Positions 52,671-62,427 of a DNA stretch of 64,000 nucleotides are shown piece after piece. A program made the translations under genes and the position numbers. Positions within the stretch are counted from its first letter, which is position 1. Every line of letters starts with the position of its first letter. The notes beneath the pieces were generated by a model that was given only the letters and a program-made list of their open reading frames with translations, searched no databases and was not told the DNA's origin. The DNA comes from an uncultured Bdellovibrionales bacterium (GTDB lineage Bacteria > Bdellovibrionota > Bdellovibrionia > Bdellovibrionales > Bdellovibrionaceae): contig CAIYID010000001.1 of assembly GCA_903926205.1 (NCBI GenBank), forward strand, positions 1-64,000, given 5' to 3'.

Positions 52671-53969
52671 ATGAAACACTTATTTTGCCTTGCGGCCTTA
52701 ACGCTGATCCCTGCGTTTGCGATGGCGCAAAAAACATTTGACGATGAAGTCAATTCTGAACTTGATAAAATGTATGTTCAGAAAAAGGTAAGTGCAGCAG
52801 TCCCTGCGCCGGTAGCTCCCGTGCAAGTGGCACAACAGGCTCCAATAATAGAGACGGTTGTTCCTCAGCAAATTCAAGCGACACAAGTGCAGCCCCAAGT
52901 TGTACCGGCGGCTCAACCTCAACCTATATATACTCAGACAGTTTATGCGCAGCCAGCGGCTCCAGCTCCTGTCATTCAAAAGCAACCCACTACTTTAGTG
53001 GAAGCGTCTCCATTGACAGAGTCTCGAGCTGATAAAATGCGTAAAGCACGCGAAGAAACTGAATTGCAAACTGAACAAAAAATTGTAGAAAAATTAGAAA
53101 TTTCTCGTATGGATGATGAGAAGCGTCGAGCGGAAGTTCTTTTTGGTGATAAATTTTCCACTTTAGCAAATCCCGCAGCTCCTGCTCAGCTGGTAGTGGC
53201 TCCAGCGCCTGTAGCTCAGGCTCCTGTTGCGCCAATTCCAGTAGTTCAAGCTCCAGTGGTAGTACCAGTGGCAGCTCCAGTTGTGGTTCAAGAAGTGACA
53301 GCTCCTGCCGCAAAAGTTGAAAAATTGGATCGAGATGCTGTTCGACAAGAAATTTCCGCGGCTTTGGATGAAAGTAAAGCCAAAGAGGAGGCGAAAAAAG
53401 CTGAAAGAAAAGGCTATTTCTCTTTGTTGGGCGGAATGGATAACTACAATAACAATAACATTAAGCCTCAGTATGCTTTCGGTTTTGGTTTCGGCCAAAA
53501 AATTAATGATCGAATGTTGGTTGAAGGACAATTTAACTATGCAGACGCTCACGTTCAGCAAATGGACGGATTTGTGAATTCTTATGGAGTTGTCTACCCT
53601 CGCATAACTGATATGCAAGCTTATCAAGGTGCCTTGGAAGCGAAATATGAAATTCTTGGCGGAATGTTCCGACCTCTTATTGGTGGAACCGCTGCCTATA
53701 CTTATCGAAAATACAATGACATCCAGTTCGGAACGCCTAACAATACAGGCACATCACATGCTATTGACGTCGGCATATTGGCAGGAGCGGACGTGACAGT
53801 GAGTGATAGTTTGGCTTTGGGTTTCGAAGTACGTTATTTGTGGAATATTGCAAATCAAACGCAAGCGAATAACTCTTTGACTCCTGCTTATTCAACCTCG
53901 GCAAACGCGACAACTCCAGAAAATATGGGTTATCTGAATATGTCTTTAGTCGGACGAATGAGCTTCTGA
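52671..53969 (+). CDS. Outer-membrane protein with Pro/Ala-rich periplasmic linker
   Basis: 432 aa. Signal peptide ends FAMA. Residues about 35-105 and 165-225 are Pro/Ala/Val/Gln-rich; a charged coiled segment (ADKMRKAREETELQTEQK) lies between and another (LDESKAKEEAKKAERK) follows. From residue about 243 a beta-barrel begins (GYFSLLGGMDNYNNN, AFGFGFGQKINDRMLVEG) and ends NMSLVGRMSF with terminal Phe, the usual outer-membrane insertion signal. The linker may span the periplasm or reach peptidoglycan. It has its own sigma-54-like promoter and a strong terminator, so it is a single-gene unit. Confidence 0.75.
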   Translation: MKHLFCLAALTLIPAFAMAQKTFDDEVNSELDKMYVQKKVSAAVPAPVAPVQVAQQAPIIETVVPQQIQATQVQPQVVPAAQPQPIYTQTVYAQPAAPAPVIQKQPTTLVEASPLTESRADKMRKAREETELQTEQKIVEKLEISRMDDEKRRAEVLFGDKFSTLANPAAPAQLVVAPAPVAQAPVAPIPVVQAPVVVPVAAPVVVQEVTAPAAKVEKLDRDAVRQEISAALDESKAKEEAKKAERKGYFSLLGGMDNYNNNNIKPQYAFGFGFGQKINDRMLVEGQFNYADAHVQQMDGFVNSYGVVYPRITDMQAYQGALEAKYEILGGMFRPLIGGTAAYTYRKYNDIQFGTPNNTGTSHAIDVGILAGADVTVSDSLALGFEVRYLWNIANQTQANNSLTPAYSTSANATTPENMGYLNMSLVGRMSF

Positions 53970-53996
53970 TTTATATTAATTCTAAGTGTGGTCTTG

Positions 53997-54033
53997 AAAA
54001 GCCCTGGTAAAAAACCGGGGCTTTTCTTTTTTT
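53997..54033 (+). terminator. Rho-independent terminator
   Basis: Hairpin AAAAGCCCTGG / CCGGGGCTTTT with a short A-rich loop, followed by a run of T (54025-54033). It ends the transcript of the outer-membrane protein gene, 28 bases after its stop. Confidence 0.85.
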
Positions 54034-54045
54034 GCTGAGTGTGAA

Positions 54046-54759
54046 ATGATCCTTTTAATGAAACTCTCAGTGATTTTTCCGATTTTATTTTTTGCTATCG
54101 GCTTGTCTTCGGGAGCCTTTGGGCTCAGCAAGGTGCAATCCGCAACGCTAGCACAGGTAGGAAGTTATGTGGTAACATCCCGAGATGTGGAGATTTCCTC
54201 GCTGATGGAGCAATGGTTTTTACTCGCAAAAAAAAATGATAAATTAAAAGATAAAAGCAAAGACTCGTCCGAAAAAAACAATAAAAAAGACCTTACCTTG
54301 GATATTAAATCGTCGGATTTTCAAAAACAAGTGAACCTGGTGATTGCTGAATTACTGGTGATGTCAGAAGCGGAAAACTTTTCCGTGGCACAGACGTCGA
54401 CGGCAGAAATTCAAAAAGTTTCAAGCTCTTTCACAGAAGAAATGAAAAATCGTCCGGAATGGACACGGCTTGAAGTTTCTCCAACGGAATTAGAGCAGAA
54501 TATTGGGCGCCATTTGCGAGCGAAAGAATTCCTGAAGTTTAAAACAGAGTCAATGGGTATGCAGGTGAGTGATGAGGAAGCAAAAAAGTTTTATGATCAA
54601 GACAAGGGGCGTTTCAATAATTTACCTTTTGAGAATTTCAAAGAAAGCATTAAGGAGTATTTGATCACTCGTGATGTGCAAGCAAAAATGAAAGACTGGT
54701 TTGACGTCCTTCGGAAAAAATACAAAGTAAAGATTTTGCAATTTGAGAGCGATAAATAA
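54046..54759 (+). CDS. SurA-like periplasmic chaperone domain protein
   Basis: 237 aa with a hydrophobic signal sequence ending about SSGAFG. The mature protein starts ATLAQVGSYVVTSRDVEIS, the pattern of the SurA/PpiC N-terminal domain (A.VG...IT..D...), followed by a Lys/Asp-rich insert and helices. A C-terminal stretch DEEAKKFYDQDKGRFNNLPFENFKESIKEYL matches the helix before the PPIase in SurA-type proteins, but the parvulin domain itself is absent. Probably an outer-membrane-protein chaperone. It overlaps the next gene by 17 bp. ATG 54058 is an alternative start. Confidence 0.65.
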   Translation: MILLMKLSVIFPILFFAIGLSSGAFGLSKVQSATLAQVGSYVVTSRDVEISSLMEQWFLLAKKNDKLKDKSKDSSEKNNKKDLTLDIKSSDFQKQVNLVIAELLVMSEAENFSVAQTSTAEIQKVSSSFTEEMKNRPEWTRLEVSPTELEQNIGRHLRAKEFLKFKTESMGMQVSDEEAKKFYDQDKGRFNNLPFENFKESIKEYLITRDVQAKMKDWFDVLRKKYKVKILQFESDK

Positions 54760-55231
54760 ATCATTTTCATTTCAAGTTCGTCTTCTTAAGGAAGATGATG
54801 TGGCGGAACTCTGCATCTTGACTGAAGCACAGTGCTCCCCTGCTTTTAACTGGCCAACAGAGAAATTAAAAAATCAATTGCGGGCTTTGACGACGAAAAC
54901 ATTCATTGCTGAAGCTGTTGGGTCAAAGGATCTGGAGCCTTTACATTCCCGAATTCTTGCATTCATTTGCTTTGTGGATCTCGGGCCAGCAGTGGAAATT
55001 CCGGTGTTAGCAACCTTTCTAGCAGTGCAGCGCCAAGGGATCATGAGGGAATTACTTCTTCAGGCTATTGCGATGCATTATCAGGATCGAGAACTCTGGT
55101 TGGAAGTTCATGAGAATAACCAAGCAGCACGCAATCTCTATAGAACATTGGGTTTTGTCGAGTCTGGGAGACGAAACAAATATTATCCCGATGGATCAGC
55201 TGCAATTTTGTGCAATCGAAATTCAACGTGA
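54743..55231 (+). CDS. RimI-like GNAT acetyltransferase
   Basis: 162 aa from TTG 54743, the only start that keeps the first strand (FQVRLLKEDDVAEL). GNAT pattern: FLAVQRQGIMRELLLQAI for the acetyl-CoA loop (Q-R-Q-G in place of the usual Q.RG.G), ELWLEVHENNQAARNLYRTLGF, then GRRNKYYPDGSAAILCNR, typical of RimI (acetylation of ribosomal protein S18). The loop change could affect cofactor binding. It overlaps the SurA-like gene. Confidence 0.7.
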   Translation: MRAINKSFSFQVRLLKEDDVAELCILTEAQCSPAFNWPTEKLKNQLRALTTKTFIAEAVGSKDLEPLHSRILAFICFVDLGPAVEIPVLATFLAVQRQGIMRELLLQAIAMHYQDRELWLEVHENNQAARNLYRTLGFVESGRRNKYYPDGSAAILCNRNST

Positions 55232-55255
55232 ATAGATAATATTTACGTTAACCCC

Positions 55256-55284
55256 TTGCTGTCCTTTGGTTTTTTTGTTATTCA
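55256..55284 (+). promoter_or_regulatory. Possible sigma-70 promoter for the rimP operon
   Basis: TTGCTG (55256-55261), 17 bases, TATTCA (55279-55284). The spacing is optimal and both boxes are one or two bases from consensus. A start near 55291 would place the following hairpin at the very beginning of the rimP leader. Confidence 0.35.
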
Positions 55285-55295
55285 GTACCCCGTGA

Positions 55296-55326
55296 GTGGG
55301 CTGGGGACAGTCCACTTTTCGTTTTT
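55296..55326 (+). terminator. Terminator or attenuator before rimP
   Basis: Arms GTGGGCTG (55296-55303) and CAGTCCAC (55308-55315) pair with one G-T around a four-base loop, followed by TTTTCGTTTTT. It ends the upstream acetyltransferase transcript; if the promoter just upstream is real it would also act as an attenuator in the rimP leader. Confidence 0.65.
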
Positions 55327-55418
55327 CTGGGGTTTTGTGTTTTTATAAAAAATAACAGCGCAAAATTCCTGCGGTGTGAATTTGGGTGGATGTGAATTTT
55401 AATAGGGTTTCAAATTTG

Positions 55419-55940
55419 ATGTCTTCGGAGATAATTCAAAAAATTGAGAATTTAGCCGAGCAAGTTGCTATCACTGAAGGTTGTAAACTCTATCTTATCG
55501 AATTCAGCAGTGGCGCTGGAGCAAGAACACTCAGAGTCTATATTGATAAAGCGGTCGAAGGTGGCGCGACATTGGATGATTGCGCGAAGGTATCTCGGGG
55601 TTTAAGTTTAATCTTGGATGAGACCGACCCAATTCCTGGAGGACATTACAGTCTGGAAGTCTCAACTCCCGGAGTGGAGCGTCCGCTCAAGAAAGCTTGG
55701 CATTTTTCTGAAGCTGCGGGCAAGAAAATTTGGTTGCGTTTGAATCAACCATTGAAGGATTTTGGAGTTCAGAGCAAGAAGTTTGCGGAAAACAAGCAAC
55801 TTGAAGAGATTCTCCAGGCGAGCGACGAAAGTGGAATTAGATTTAATTTAGATAATGAAGAAACTTTAATTCCTTTCTCAGCCATTGAAAAAGCCCATGT
55901 GGTTTTTGAATTTGGTTCGGAAAAAGGAAAAAAGAAATAG
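55419..55940 (+). CDS. rimP: Ribosome maturation factor RimP
   Basis: 173 aa from ATG 55419; GTG 55386 would add a tail not typical of the family. RimP pattern: IENLAEQVAITEGCKLYLIEF, TLRVYIDKAVEGGATLDDCAKVSRGLS, LDETDPIPGGHYSLEVSTPGVERPL, and a C-terminal SH3-like part. It acts in 30S subunit assembly. First gene of the conserved rimP-nusA-infB-rbfA-truB order; nusA starts 13 bp after the stop. Confidence 0.9.
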   Translation: MSSEIIQKIENLAEQVAITEGCKLYLIEFSSGAGARTLRVYIDKAVEGGATLDDCAKVSRGLSLILDETDPIPGGHYSLEVSTPGVERPLKKAWHFSEAAGKKIWLRLNQPLKDFGVQSKKFAENKQLEEILQASDESGIRFNLDNEETLIPFSAIEKAHVVFEFGSEKGKKK

Positions 55941-55953
55941 AGAGGTTTTAGTC

Positions 55954-57360
55954 ATGGCAGAAAATATGTTTTCAGATCTATCCCGTGTGATTGAGCAAAT
56001 GGGCAAAGACAAGGGGATTGATCGGCAAGTGATTATCGATGCCGTCACACAGGGTATGTTGGTGGCAGCTCGAAAAAAATTTGGTACTTATCGTGAGATC
56101 GAAGCGTCTTACAATGAAGAGACTGGTGAAATTGAATTATTTGAGTTCAAAGAAGTTGTGCCTCGTGAAAAATTCATCGATGAAGAAGTCGAAATTCCTT
56201 ATGACGAAGCTTTGAAATTAGATGCTAATGCTCAATTGGATGATTCCATTGGTATTAAAATGGAATCTGGTGATTTGGGTCGGATAGCCGCTCAAACTGC
56301 AAAACAAATTATTATGCAAAAAGTCCGCGATGCGGAACGTGAAATTATTTACAACGAATTCGAACAAAGAAAAGGTGAGATCGCTTCAGGGATCGCTCGT
56401 CGAGTCGAAAAAGGCGCTATCGTTGTCGATTTGGGACGCACAGAAGCTTATATTCCTCCTCGAGAGCAAATTCCTGGTGAAGTTTATAAACCAGGAGATC
56501 GTTTGCAAGGTTATTTATCTGAAGTTCGTCAGACAACTCGTGGTCCTCAGATCATCATGTCTCGAGCAGACGAACGTTATTTGATGAAGCTTTTTGAGGT
56601 GGAAGTTCCTGAAATTTACGATGGCATCGTTGAAATTATGGCCGCTGCTCGTGAGCCTGGAGCTCGAGCGAAGATTGCCGTTCGCTCGAAAGATTCTGCT
56701 GTTGATCCCGTCGGGGCTTGTGTCGGCATGAAGGGCACTCGAGTTCAAAATATCGTGCAAGAGCTTAAGGGCGAAAAGATTGATATCGTGATGTGGGATG
56801 AAGACATCACTCGTTTTGCGGCGAATGCGTTAGCCCCGGCTGAAATTTCTCGAATTTTCTTGGATGAAGAAAATAAAGAAATGGAAGTGGTTGTTCCGGA
56901 CAATCAGTTGTCTTTGGCGATTGGTAAGCGCGGACAAAACGTGCGTTTGGGAGCAAAATTGACCGGATGGAAAATTGATATTTTATCTGAATCTTCAGCG
57001 TCGGCTCGCACGGCAGAGTCTATTTTCAATGTGATGTTGATTCCTGGAATGACTGAGACCATGGCTCAAAGTATTTTCCAAAACGGTTTTGGTTCTTTTC
57101 AATCTTTAGCCTCTTCGAGCGTTGAAGATGTGATGTCAATTCCTGGTTATGATGATCCAGCGAAGGCTGAGAAATTGATCGGCGATGCGAAAGCATTAAA
57201 AGAAAAATATGAAAAAGAAGGCACGGCGGTGCCGGTTTCTCCACAAATGATCGCAGCGAAAGCAGCTCAAGCGGCAGGTAACAATGCTAAAGCACAAGCT
57301 GATTTGCGTTTGAAACAGGAAATGGAAAAGCTTGATAATAGCACGAGCGAGAAAAACTAG
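55954..57360 (+). CDS. nusA: Transcription termination/antitermination factor NusA
   Basis: 468 aa from ATG 55954 (AGAGAGG upstream). N-terminal RNA-polymerase-binding domain (1-130), S1 domain (GIARRVEKGAIVVDLGRTEAYIP), KH1 (VGACVGMKGTRVQNIVQEL) and KH2 (LSLAIGKRGQNVRLGAKL), then one helix-hairpin-helix-type acidic domain (about 370-425). It tunes pausing and termination. Standard position between rimP and infB. Confidence 0.95.
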   Translation: MAENMFSDLSRVIEQMGKDKGIDRQVIIDAVTQGMLVAARKKFGTYREIEASYNEETGEIELFEFKEVVPREKFIDEEVEIPYDEALKLDANAQLDDSIGIKMESGDLGRIAAQTAKQIIMQKVRDAEREIIYNEFEQRKGEIASGIARRVEKGAIVVDLGRTEAYIPPREQIPGEVYKPGDRLQGYLSEVRQTTRGPQIIMSRADERYLMKLFEVEVPEIYDGIVEIMAAAREPGARAKIAVRSKDSAVDPVGACVGMKGTRVQNIVQELKGEKIDIVMWDEDITRFAANALAPAEISRIFLDEENKEMEVVVPDNQLSLAIGKRGQNVRLGAKLTGWKIDILSESSASARTAESIFNVMLIPGMTETMAQSIFQNGFGSFQSLASSSVEDVMSIPGYDDPAKAEKLIGDAKALKEKYEKEGTAVPVSPQMIAAKAAQAAGNNAKAQADLRLKQEMEKLDNSTSEKN

Positions 57361-57425
57361 TAATTGATAGAGCTTTCAATTGAGAGAGTTCTATGGACAT
57401 GATCGACAATGATCGGGAGTGATGA

Positions 57426-60400
57426 GTGAGTAATCCAAAGGTTTTTGAATTCGCCAAGGAAATCGGTCTGACGCCGCTGGCTCTCATGGATAAAATTCGT
57501 GAGTGGCACTTGCCAATTAAATCTCATATGGCGGAATTAGATATTGAGCTGATGGCCGTGATTCGTTCAAGACTTTCAGAAGCTTCGCTTGCGTCTGAGC
57601 CTGAAAAGAAAGTGGCCAAGAAAAAAGCTGTTGTTGCCACAGGTTCTGCAGAAAAGTCGACCGTTAAAAAGACAGCAACACCAGTGGCGGGGCCCGTAAA
57701 AGTCACAAAAATGGCTCCCGCGAAAACCACAGCAAAAACTGCCACAAAAGCAGCCGAGCCAGTTCCAGCTGCCAAATCAGCAGCTACGGTGGTACGTCGT
57801 AAGAAAGTAGAGCCAGTGGCTCCAACGATGGAAGAAAAAGCTGAAATTGAACAGGAAGTTATTGAAGAGCCAATCATCGAGGTGGAACAAACTCAAATTG
57901 CTGCTCCAATTCCTGCGGCGAATGAGGTCGTCATTGGCCCGGCGATTGTGGCTAAAGAAAAAATAGAGATTCAAGAAAAAATATCAGAGAAAATCACAGA
58001 TAAAGTAGAAATTAAAGAAGAAGCCGCTAAGTTGACGGTAAAACCAATAACAAAAGTACAAGAAGCAAAACCGGCGCCAGTCGTTGCGGCGACTCCAATC
58101 GCAACAAAACCTGCGACGACGACGGAACCTTCCGTCGCTTCAGCGGCAAAAACTGTTACGACAACGTTTGAAGAAGTCGCTAAAAAAGCATTTAGTCCTG
58201 CACGTAAAAAAGAAGTGGCCATCGGCGCTAGTGGCGTATCTTCGGAACAAACAGCTCCTGCGGCTCCACGAAGAAATATCGTGGGACGAATGGATCTTTC
58301 GCGAGTTCAGCGTCCTCCTGGTTATCAGCCAAGAACTGGAGGCACAGATGGAAGGCCACAGTCTTCTTATACGCCAGGTGGTGGGGCGGCGGGTGCGGCG
58401 AATCGTCCTAAAGGAAATTTGCGAGCAGGATTCTTTCAAGCTCCTGCAGTGGAAATTCCATTTGAAGTTCCAGCGTTAGGGGATGACCGTAAAAAAGATG
58501 ACAAGCGTCGTATGAAAGGCGGACCGAATGAAGGTCCAGGGGCTGCTCGTGAGTTGGATGCGCAGCCGCCAGCATTTGATGCTGCTGAATTCCGTAAGCG
58601 GGAGATGGTTTTCCAACCGAAAAAGAAAAAAGGAATGTTAGCAAGGCCAGCAATGCATACTCAGGTCACGAAAGCCGCGGCTCATAAACGTATCGTGAAA
58701 GTGTTCGGTACAATGAAAGTCTCAGACGTTGCGCAATCGATGGGGATCAAGGTTCCTGCTTTGATTAAAGTTTTGATGAAAAACGGCGTGACGGCATCGA
58801 TGAACATGGATCTTGATTTCGACACGATTTCCTTGATTGTTCCTGAATTTGGCTTTGAAGCTCAAAATATTCAAAAGACAGCAATGCAGGTGATTGAAGA
58901 AACTGCAGACTTGGATGCCAATGCAGAGCTTGTGATTCGGCCCCCAGTGGTTGCAGTCATGGGTCACGTCGATCATGGAAAAACGTCTTTGCTCGATGCT
59001 ATTCGAAAAGCCAATGTGGCGGCAGGTGAGGCCGGTGGCATTACTCAGCACATCGGTGCCTATCAAGTCACTTTGGATGATGGTTATAAAATCACTTTCT
59101 TGGATACTCCAGGACATGAAGCCTTCACTTCAATGCGTGCTCGTGGTGCCAATGTGACGGATATTGCGATCATTGTTGTCGCGGCGGATGATGGTGTGAT
59201 GCCACAAACAGCGGAAGCGATCAACCACGCAAAAGCAGCTAAAGTTCCGATGATCGTTGTTGTGAATAAAATCGATAAACCAGGAGCCAACCCCGAGCGA
59301 ATTAAGCAGCAACTCACTGAATATGAAGTGGTGCCTGAAGAGTGGGGTGGAACAACGATCTTTGCTCAAGTTTCTGCGGTTAAAAAGACTGGAATCAAAG
59401 AGTTATTAGAGCAAATTAAAGTTCTAGCTGAGGTGATGGAGTTGAAATCAAATCCAAAACGATCAGCTACAGGAACTGTGATTGAATCTCGTTTGGAAAA
59501 AGGTCGCGGCAGTGTTGCGACGATTTTGGTTCAAGATGGCACGGTTGAAGTTGGTCAGTACATGGTTGCGGGAGCAGTTCCGGGGCGAGTTCGCTCTCTG
59601 ATGAATGATCTTGGTGAACGAGTACAGACAGCGGGACCTGGAATGCCTGTCGAAGTTTTAGGCTTGGATGGAGTTCCTCAGGCTGGAGATAAGTTTGACA
59701 TCGTGAGAGATGAACGAGTGGCTCAAGATGTCGCTAAGATTCGTCAAGAAATTATCGATGCGGCTAAGAATTCCAATAAAAAAATGTCTCTGGAAGAGAT
59801 TTTCTCTAAAGCTAAGGCCGGAGATGTTAAAGAGTTGTCTGTGGTATTAAAAGCCGATGTGGCGGGATCTTTAGAGGCCATTCAGGGAATGTTCCAAAAA
59901 TTATCAACACCAGAAGTAAAGGTTCGAGTGATTCACTCAGCCATTGGCGGCATTACGGAAACGGATGTTATGCTGGCCTCAACTTCTAAGGGTGTTATTA
60001 TTGGTTTCAATGTTCGACCTGATACGGGAGCTCAGACTGCCGCGAAACGCTACGGAATCGATGTTCGTACTTATTCTGTCGTCTATGAAATGGTTGATGA
60101 AATGAAGAAAGCCATGGCGGGCCTTTTGGCGCCGAATGTGGTTGAAACTGTTTCTGGCCGAGCAGAAATTCGAAATACCTTCACGGTTCCAAAAGTGGGA
60201 ACCATTGCGGGTTGCATGGTTTCTGATGGTAAAATACTTCGCGCAAATATGGCGAGACTCATTCGAGATGGAAAAATTGTTTACGAAGGAAAAATTTCTT
60301 CGCTCAAACGTTTTAAAGATGACGCTCGAGAAGTGGCGGCAGGCTTTGAATGCGGTATTGGTATTGAGAATTTCAATGATTTGAAAGCAGGAGATATCAT

Positions 60401-60461
60401 CGAAGCATTTTCCAAAGAAGAAGTCGCTCGTGAATTGAGCTCTCCTTCGGCAGGAGTTTAA
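57426..60461 (+). CDS. infB: Translation initiation factor IF-2
   Basis: 1011 aa from GTG 57426, with CGGGAG six bases upstream. An IF2_N domain (residues 4-50), then a long Ala/Lys/Pro/Glu-rich linker (about 60-410), a second IF2_N-type domain (about 420-480), the GTPase with GHVDHGKTS (near 512), [17 protein letters not shown] and NKID, and the C-terminal domains that bind initiator tRNA. The linker is longer than in many bacteria. It delivers fMet-tRNA to the 30S subunit. Confidence 0.95.
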   Translation: MSNPKVFEFAKEIGLTPLALMDKIREWHLPIKSHMAELDIELMAVIRSRLSEASLASEPEKKVAKKKAVVATGSAEKSTVKKTATPVAGPVKVTKMAPAKTTAKTATKAAEPVPAAKSAATVVRRKKVEPVAPTMEEKAEIEQEVIEEPIIEVEQTQIAAPIPAANEVVIGPAIVAKEKIEIQEKISEKITDKVEIKEEAAKLTVKPITKVQEAKPAPVVAATPIATKPATTTEPSVASAAKTVTTTFEEVAKKAFSPARKKEVAIGASGVSSEQTAPAAPRRNIVGRMDLSRVQRPPGYQPRTGGTDGRPQSSYTPGGGAAGAANRPKGNLRAGFFQAPAVEIPFEVPALGDDRKKDDKRRMKGGPNEGPGAARELDAQPPAFDAAEFRKREMVFQPKKKKGMLARPAMHTQVTKAAAHKRIVKVFGTMKVSDVAQSMGIKVPALIKVLMKNGVTASMNMDLDFDTISLIVPEFGFEAQNIQKTAMQVIEETADLDANAELVIRPPVVAVMGHVDHGKTSLLDAIRKANVAAGEAGGITQHIGAYQVTLDDGYKITFLDTPGHEAFTSMRARGANVTDIAIIVVAADDGVMPQTAEAINHAKAAKVPMIVVVNKIDKPGANPERIKQQLTEYEVVPEEWGGTTIFAQVSAVKKTGIKELLEQIKVLAEVMELKSNPKRSATGTVIESRLEKGRGSVATILVQDGTVEVGQYMVAGAVPGRVRSLMNDLGERVQTAGPGMPVEVLGLDGVPQAGDKFDIVRDERVAQDVAKIRQEIIDAAKNSNKKMSLEEIFSKAKAGDVKELSVVLKADVAGSLEAIQGMFQKLSTPEVKVRVIHSAIGGITETDVMLASTSKGVIIGFNVRPDTGAQTAAKRYGIDVRTYSVVYEMVDEMKKAMAGLLAPNVVETVSGRAEIRNTFTVPKVGTIAGCMVSDGKILRANMARLIRDGKIVYEGKISSLKRFKDDAREVAAGFECGIGIENFNDLKAGDIIEAFSKEEVARELSSPSAGV

Positions 60462-60465
60462 AATA

Positions 60466-60912
60466 ATGAAAAACATGGGCGATGGGCGTCGAATTGCCCG
60501 TGTTGAAATTGAAGTATTACGTTTGGTGGCCCAATATCTTATTGCGCACCTGCGCGAGGAATTACCAGGGATTGTAACTGTTTCTCGAGTTAAAATGCCA
60601 GCCGACCTACGCGCAGCAAAAGTTTATGTGAGTATCCTCAACTATGAGGGAAACTATACTGAGGTTTTACGTCTACTTCAGGGGCGGGCTCCAGAAATTC
60701 AAAAATACATCAACGAGCATTTACGCATGCGTTACTGTCCTAAGCTGACTTTTTTTGAGGATGAAGTAACGCAAAAAGTTCTTAAAGTGGAAGCGATCAT
60801 TCGTGAACTTAAAAATGAAAGTAAATCTGAAAATGCAGTTTTGCGCCTAGCCGACGATAAAGCGAATAATACAGCTAATGACGAGCCTGATGATCAATCA
60901 GACAGCGAATAA
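60466..60912 (+). CDS. rbfA: Ribosome-binding factor A
   Basis: 148 aa, four bases after infB. Pattern RRIARVEIEVLRLVAQYL, VTVSRVKMPADLRAAKVYVSIL, INEHLRMRYCPKLTF(F)ED fits RbfA, a 30S maturation and cold-shock factor. A polar acidic tail of about 25 residues (ADDKANNTANDEPDDQSDSE) follows the core. Confidence 0.92.
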   Translation: MKNMGDGRRIARVEIEVLRLVAQYLIAHLREELPGIVTVSRVKMPADLRAAKVYVSILNYEGNYTEVLRLLQGRAPEIQKYINEHLRMRYCPKLTFFEDEVTQKVLKVEAIIRELKNESKSENAVLRLADDKANNTANDEPDDQSDSE

Positions 60913-60955
60913 AATTGTGAGTAAAAACATAGAAGAAAATTCATCAAAGGGAAGT

Positions 60956-61870
60956 ATGACGGAACCATTCCATGGTCTTTTGCTTGTTCGCAAACAAGCG
61001 GGGTTAACAAGTCATGACCTGGTTGATCAAGTGAGAAGAGTTTTTCACACAAAATCAGTGGGTCACTGTGGAACTTTGGATCCTATGGCCTCTGGTCTCA
61101 TGGTTTTATTGATTGGTGAAGCAACAAAACTTTCAAATTATATTTTAGAGCAAGATAAGGCCTATCGTTTGCGCGCGCAATTGGGGCTTGTGACCGATAC
61201 CCTGGACACCACAGGAGTGATTCTAAAAACTGAGAAGGTGGATCTATCAGAGGACAAGGTTCGTGAAACCGCCATTTGTCTTCAAGGGGAATTAACTTTA
61301 CCAGTTCCCATGTACTCCGCCGTTAAAATTGGCGGAATTCGGATGCATGAGTTTGCTCGTAAAGGTGAAGCGATTGAAGCACCTGTTCGCATGATGCGTT
61401 TTTATGATTTTAAAAACTTCAAACAGGGCACCGATTGGATTGAATTTGATATGGGTTGCTCCAAAGGGAGTTACGTTCGTGCTTGGATTCACGAATTTGG
61501 TCAGAAATTAGGCTGTGGCGCTGCGATGAGTGCATTAGAGCGCACGGGTTCTGCTCCTTACAGCATCACACAAGCTCATACCATTGAAGAAATTTCTGAA
61601 TGTTTTGCCAGAGGTGAGATTTCGGAATACCTGCTTCCGATGGAAGTGGCTCTACCGAATTATAAATTTATTCGTCTTTCTGGTTTAGATGAAACCTTGT
61701 TCTCAAATGGACAAATTTCCTATGGTCTAAAATCTCAATTAATCTCTATATTTAAGCCCGGCCTGGATGAAGGTGTTAAAGTTCTTTCCCGGTCTACAGG
61801 GAAATTGATGGGGTTGGTTGGCATTGAGTCAGGTAAGGGTTTTGTCATTCGACGAGTTTTCAAATATTAA
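60956..61870 (+). CDS. truB: tRNA pseudouridine(55) synthase TruB
   Basis: 304 aa. ATG 60956 is chosen: AAGGG lies just upstream and the protein then begins MTEPFHGLLLVRKQAGLTSHDL as the family does; the frame open from 60878 overlaps rbfA. Catalytic Asp is in HCGTLDPMASGLM. Further motifs are KAYRLRAQLGLVTDTLDTTG and CSKGSYVRAWIHEFG. It makes pseudouridine at tRNA position 55. Confidence 0.92.
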   Translation: MTEPFHGLLLVRKQAGLTSHDLVDQVRRVFHTKSVGHCGTLDPMASGLMVLLIGEATKLSNYILEQDKAYRLRAQLGLVTDTLDTTGVILKTEKVDLSEDKVRETAICLQGELTLPVPMYSAVKIGGIRMHEFARKGEAIEAPVRMMRFYDFKNFKQGTDWIEFDMGCSKGSYVRAWIHEFGQKLGCGAAMSALERTGSAPYSITQAHTIEEISECFARGEISEYLLPMEVALPNYKFIRLSGLDETLFSNGQISYGLKSQLISIFKPGLDEGVKVLSRSTGKLMGLVGIESGKGFVIRRVFKY

Positions 61871-61906
61871 CGCTGACAGGCTGCTTGGTTATTGTGGGTT
61901 TTTGCA

Positions 61907-61936
61907 TTGACGCTCTCTGTGCTTAGAGGGTATTTA
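61907..61936 (+). promoter_or_regulatory. Probable sigma-70 promoter for rpsO-pnp
   Basis: TTGACG (61907-61912), 18 bases, TATTTA (61931-61936). It would give an rpsO leader of about 155 bases that contains several short complementary segments, where S15 autoregulation could act. Confidence 0.45.
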
Positions 61937-62098
61937 TCTCCGCTGCGTAGATGAGTTAGATCCCTCTGGTGGCGACAGCCATGACGTCAGGACAGGGCCT
62001 AATTTTTTAACAACAGCTGATGGCTGAAGCCGGAAGCAACTAAATGTAGCTGATCAGCTGAAATGAAAACTAATCAGTGAAAAGAAAAGGAGACGATA

Positions 62099-62368
62099 AT
62101 GGCCGTCACAAAACAACAGACCGCAGATATTCTAAAAAAGTTTCAAAGAAGTGATTTGGACACTGGTAGCCCAGAAGTTCAAGTGGCTTTGTTGACTGCA
62201 AGAATCAATGAAATGTCGTCACATTTCACAACTCATAAAAAAGACAAGCACGGTGTGCGAGGTCTCGTTCGTTGTGTTAATCGTCGACGTAAACTTTTAG
62301 ATTATTTGAAAGATGATAATAAATCTAAGTATGAATCTTTGATCAAGGAACTCGATATCCGTAAGTAA
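62099..62368 (+). CDS. rpsO: 30S ribosomal protein S15
   Basis: 89 aa, ribosome site AAGGAG. Standard S15: [58 protein letters not shown] and the closing [12 protein letters not shown]. It binds 16S rRNA in the platform of the small subunit. The usual neighbour pnp follows. Confidence 0.97.
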   Translation: MAVTKQQTADILKKFQRSDLDTGSPEVQVALLTARINEMSSHFTTHKKDKHGVRGLVRCVNRRRKLLDYLKDDNKSKYESLIKELDIRK

Positions 62369-62373
62369 TCTCA

Positions 62374-62401
62374 AAAGGGCTCATGAGGGGCCCTTTTTTT
62401 T
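62374..62401 (+). terminator. Rho-independent terminator between rpsO and pnp
   Basis: AAAGGGC (62374-62380) pairs with GCCCTTT (62390-62396), then a run of T to 62401. It should end part of the rpsO transcripts; readthrough would feed pnp. Confidence 0.8.
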
Positions 62402-62427
62402 CATCTCAAATCACAATCAGGAGAATC

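Noticed and set aside
52990-53313. Leu/Glu-rich open frame of 107 aa on the minus strand
   Set aside because: It is the mirror of the Pro/Ala-rich linker codons of the outer-membrane protein gene on the plus strand; low complexity and no ribosome site.
58084-58479. 131-aa Arg/Gln-rich frame inside infB
   Set aside because: An out-of-frame reading of the repetitive Ala/Lys linker of IF-2.
59979-60476. 165-aa open frame opposite infB
   Set aside because: infB is certain and conserved here; the antisense frame is Phe/Asn/Arg-rich with no recognisable motif.
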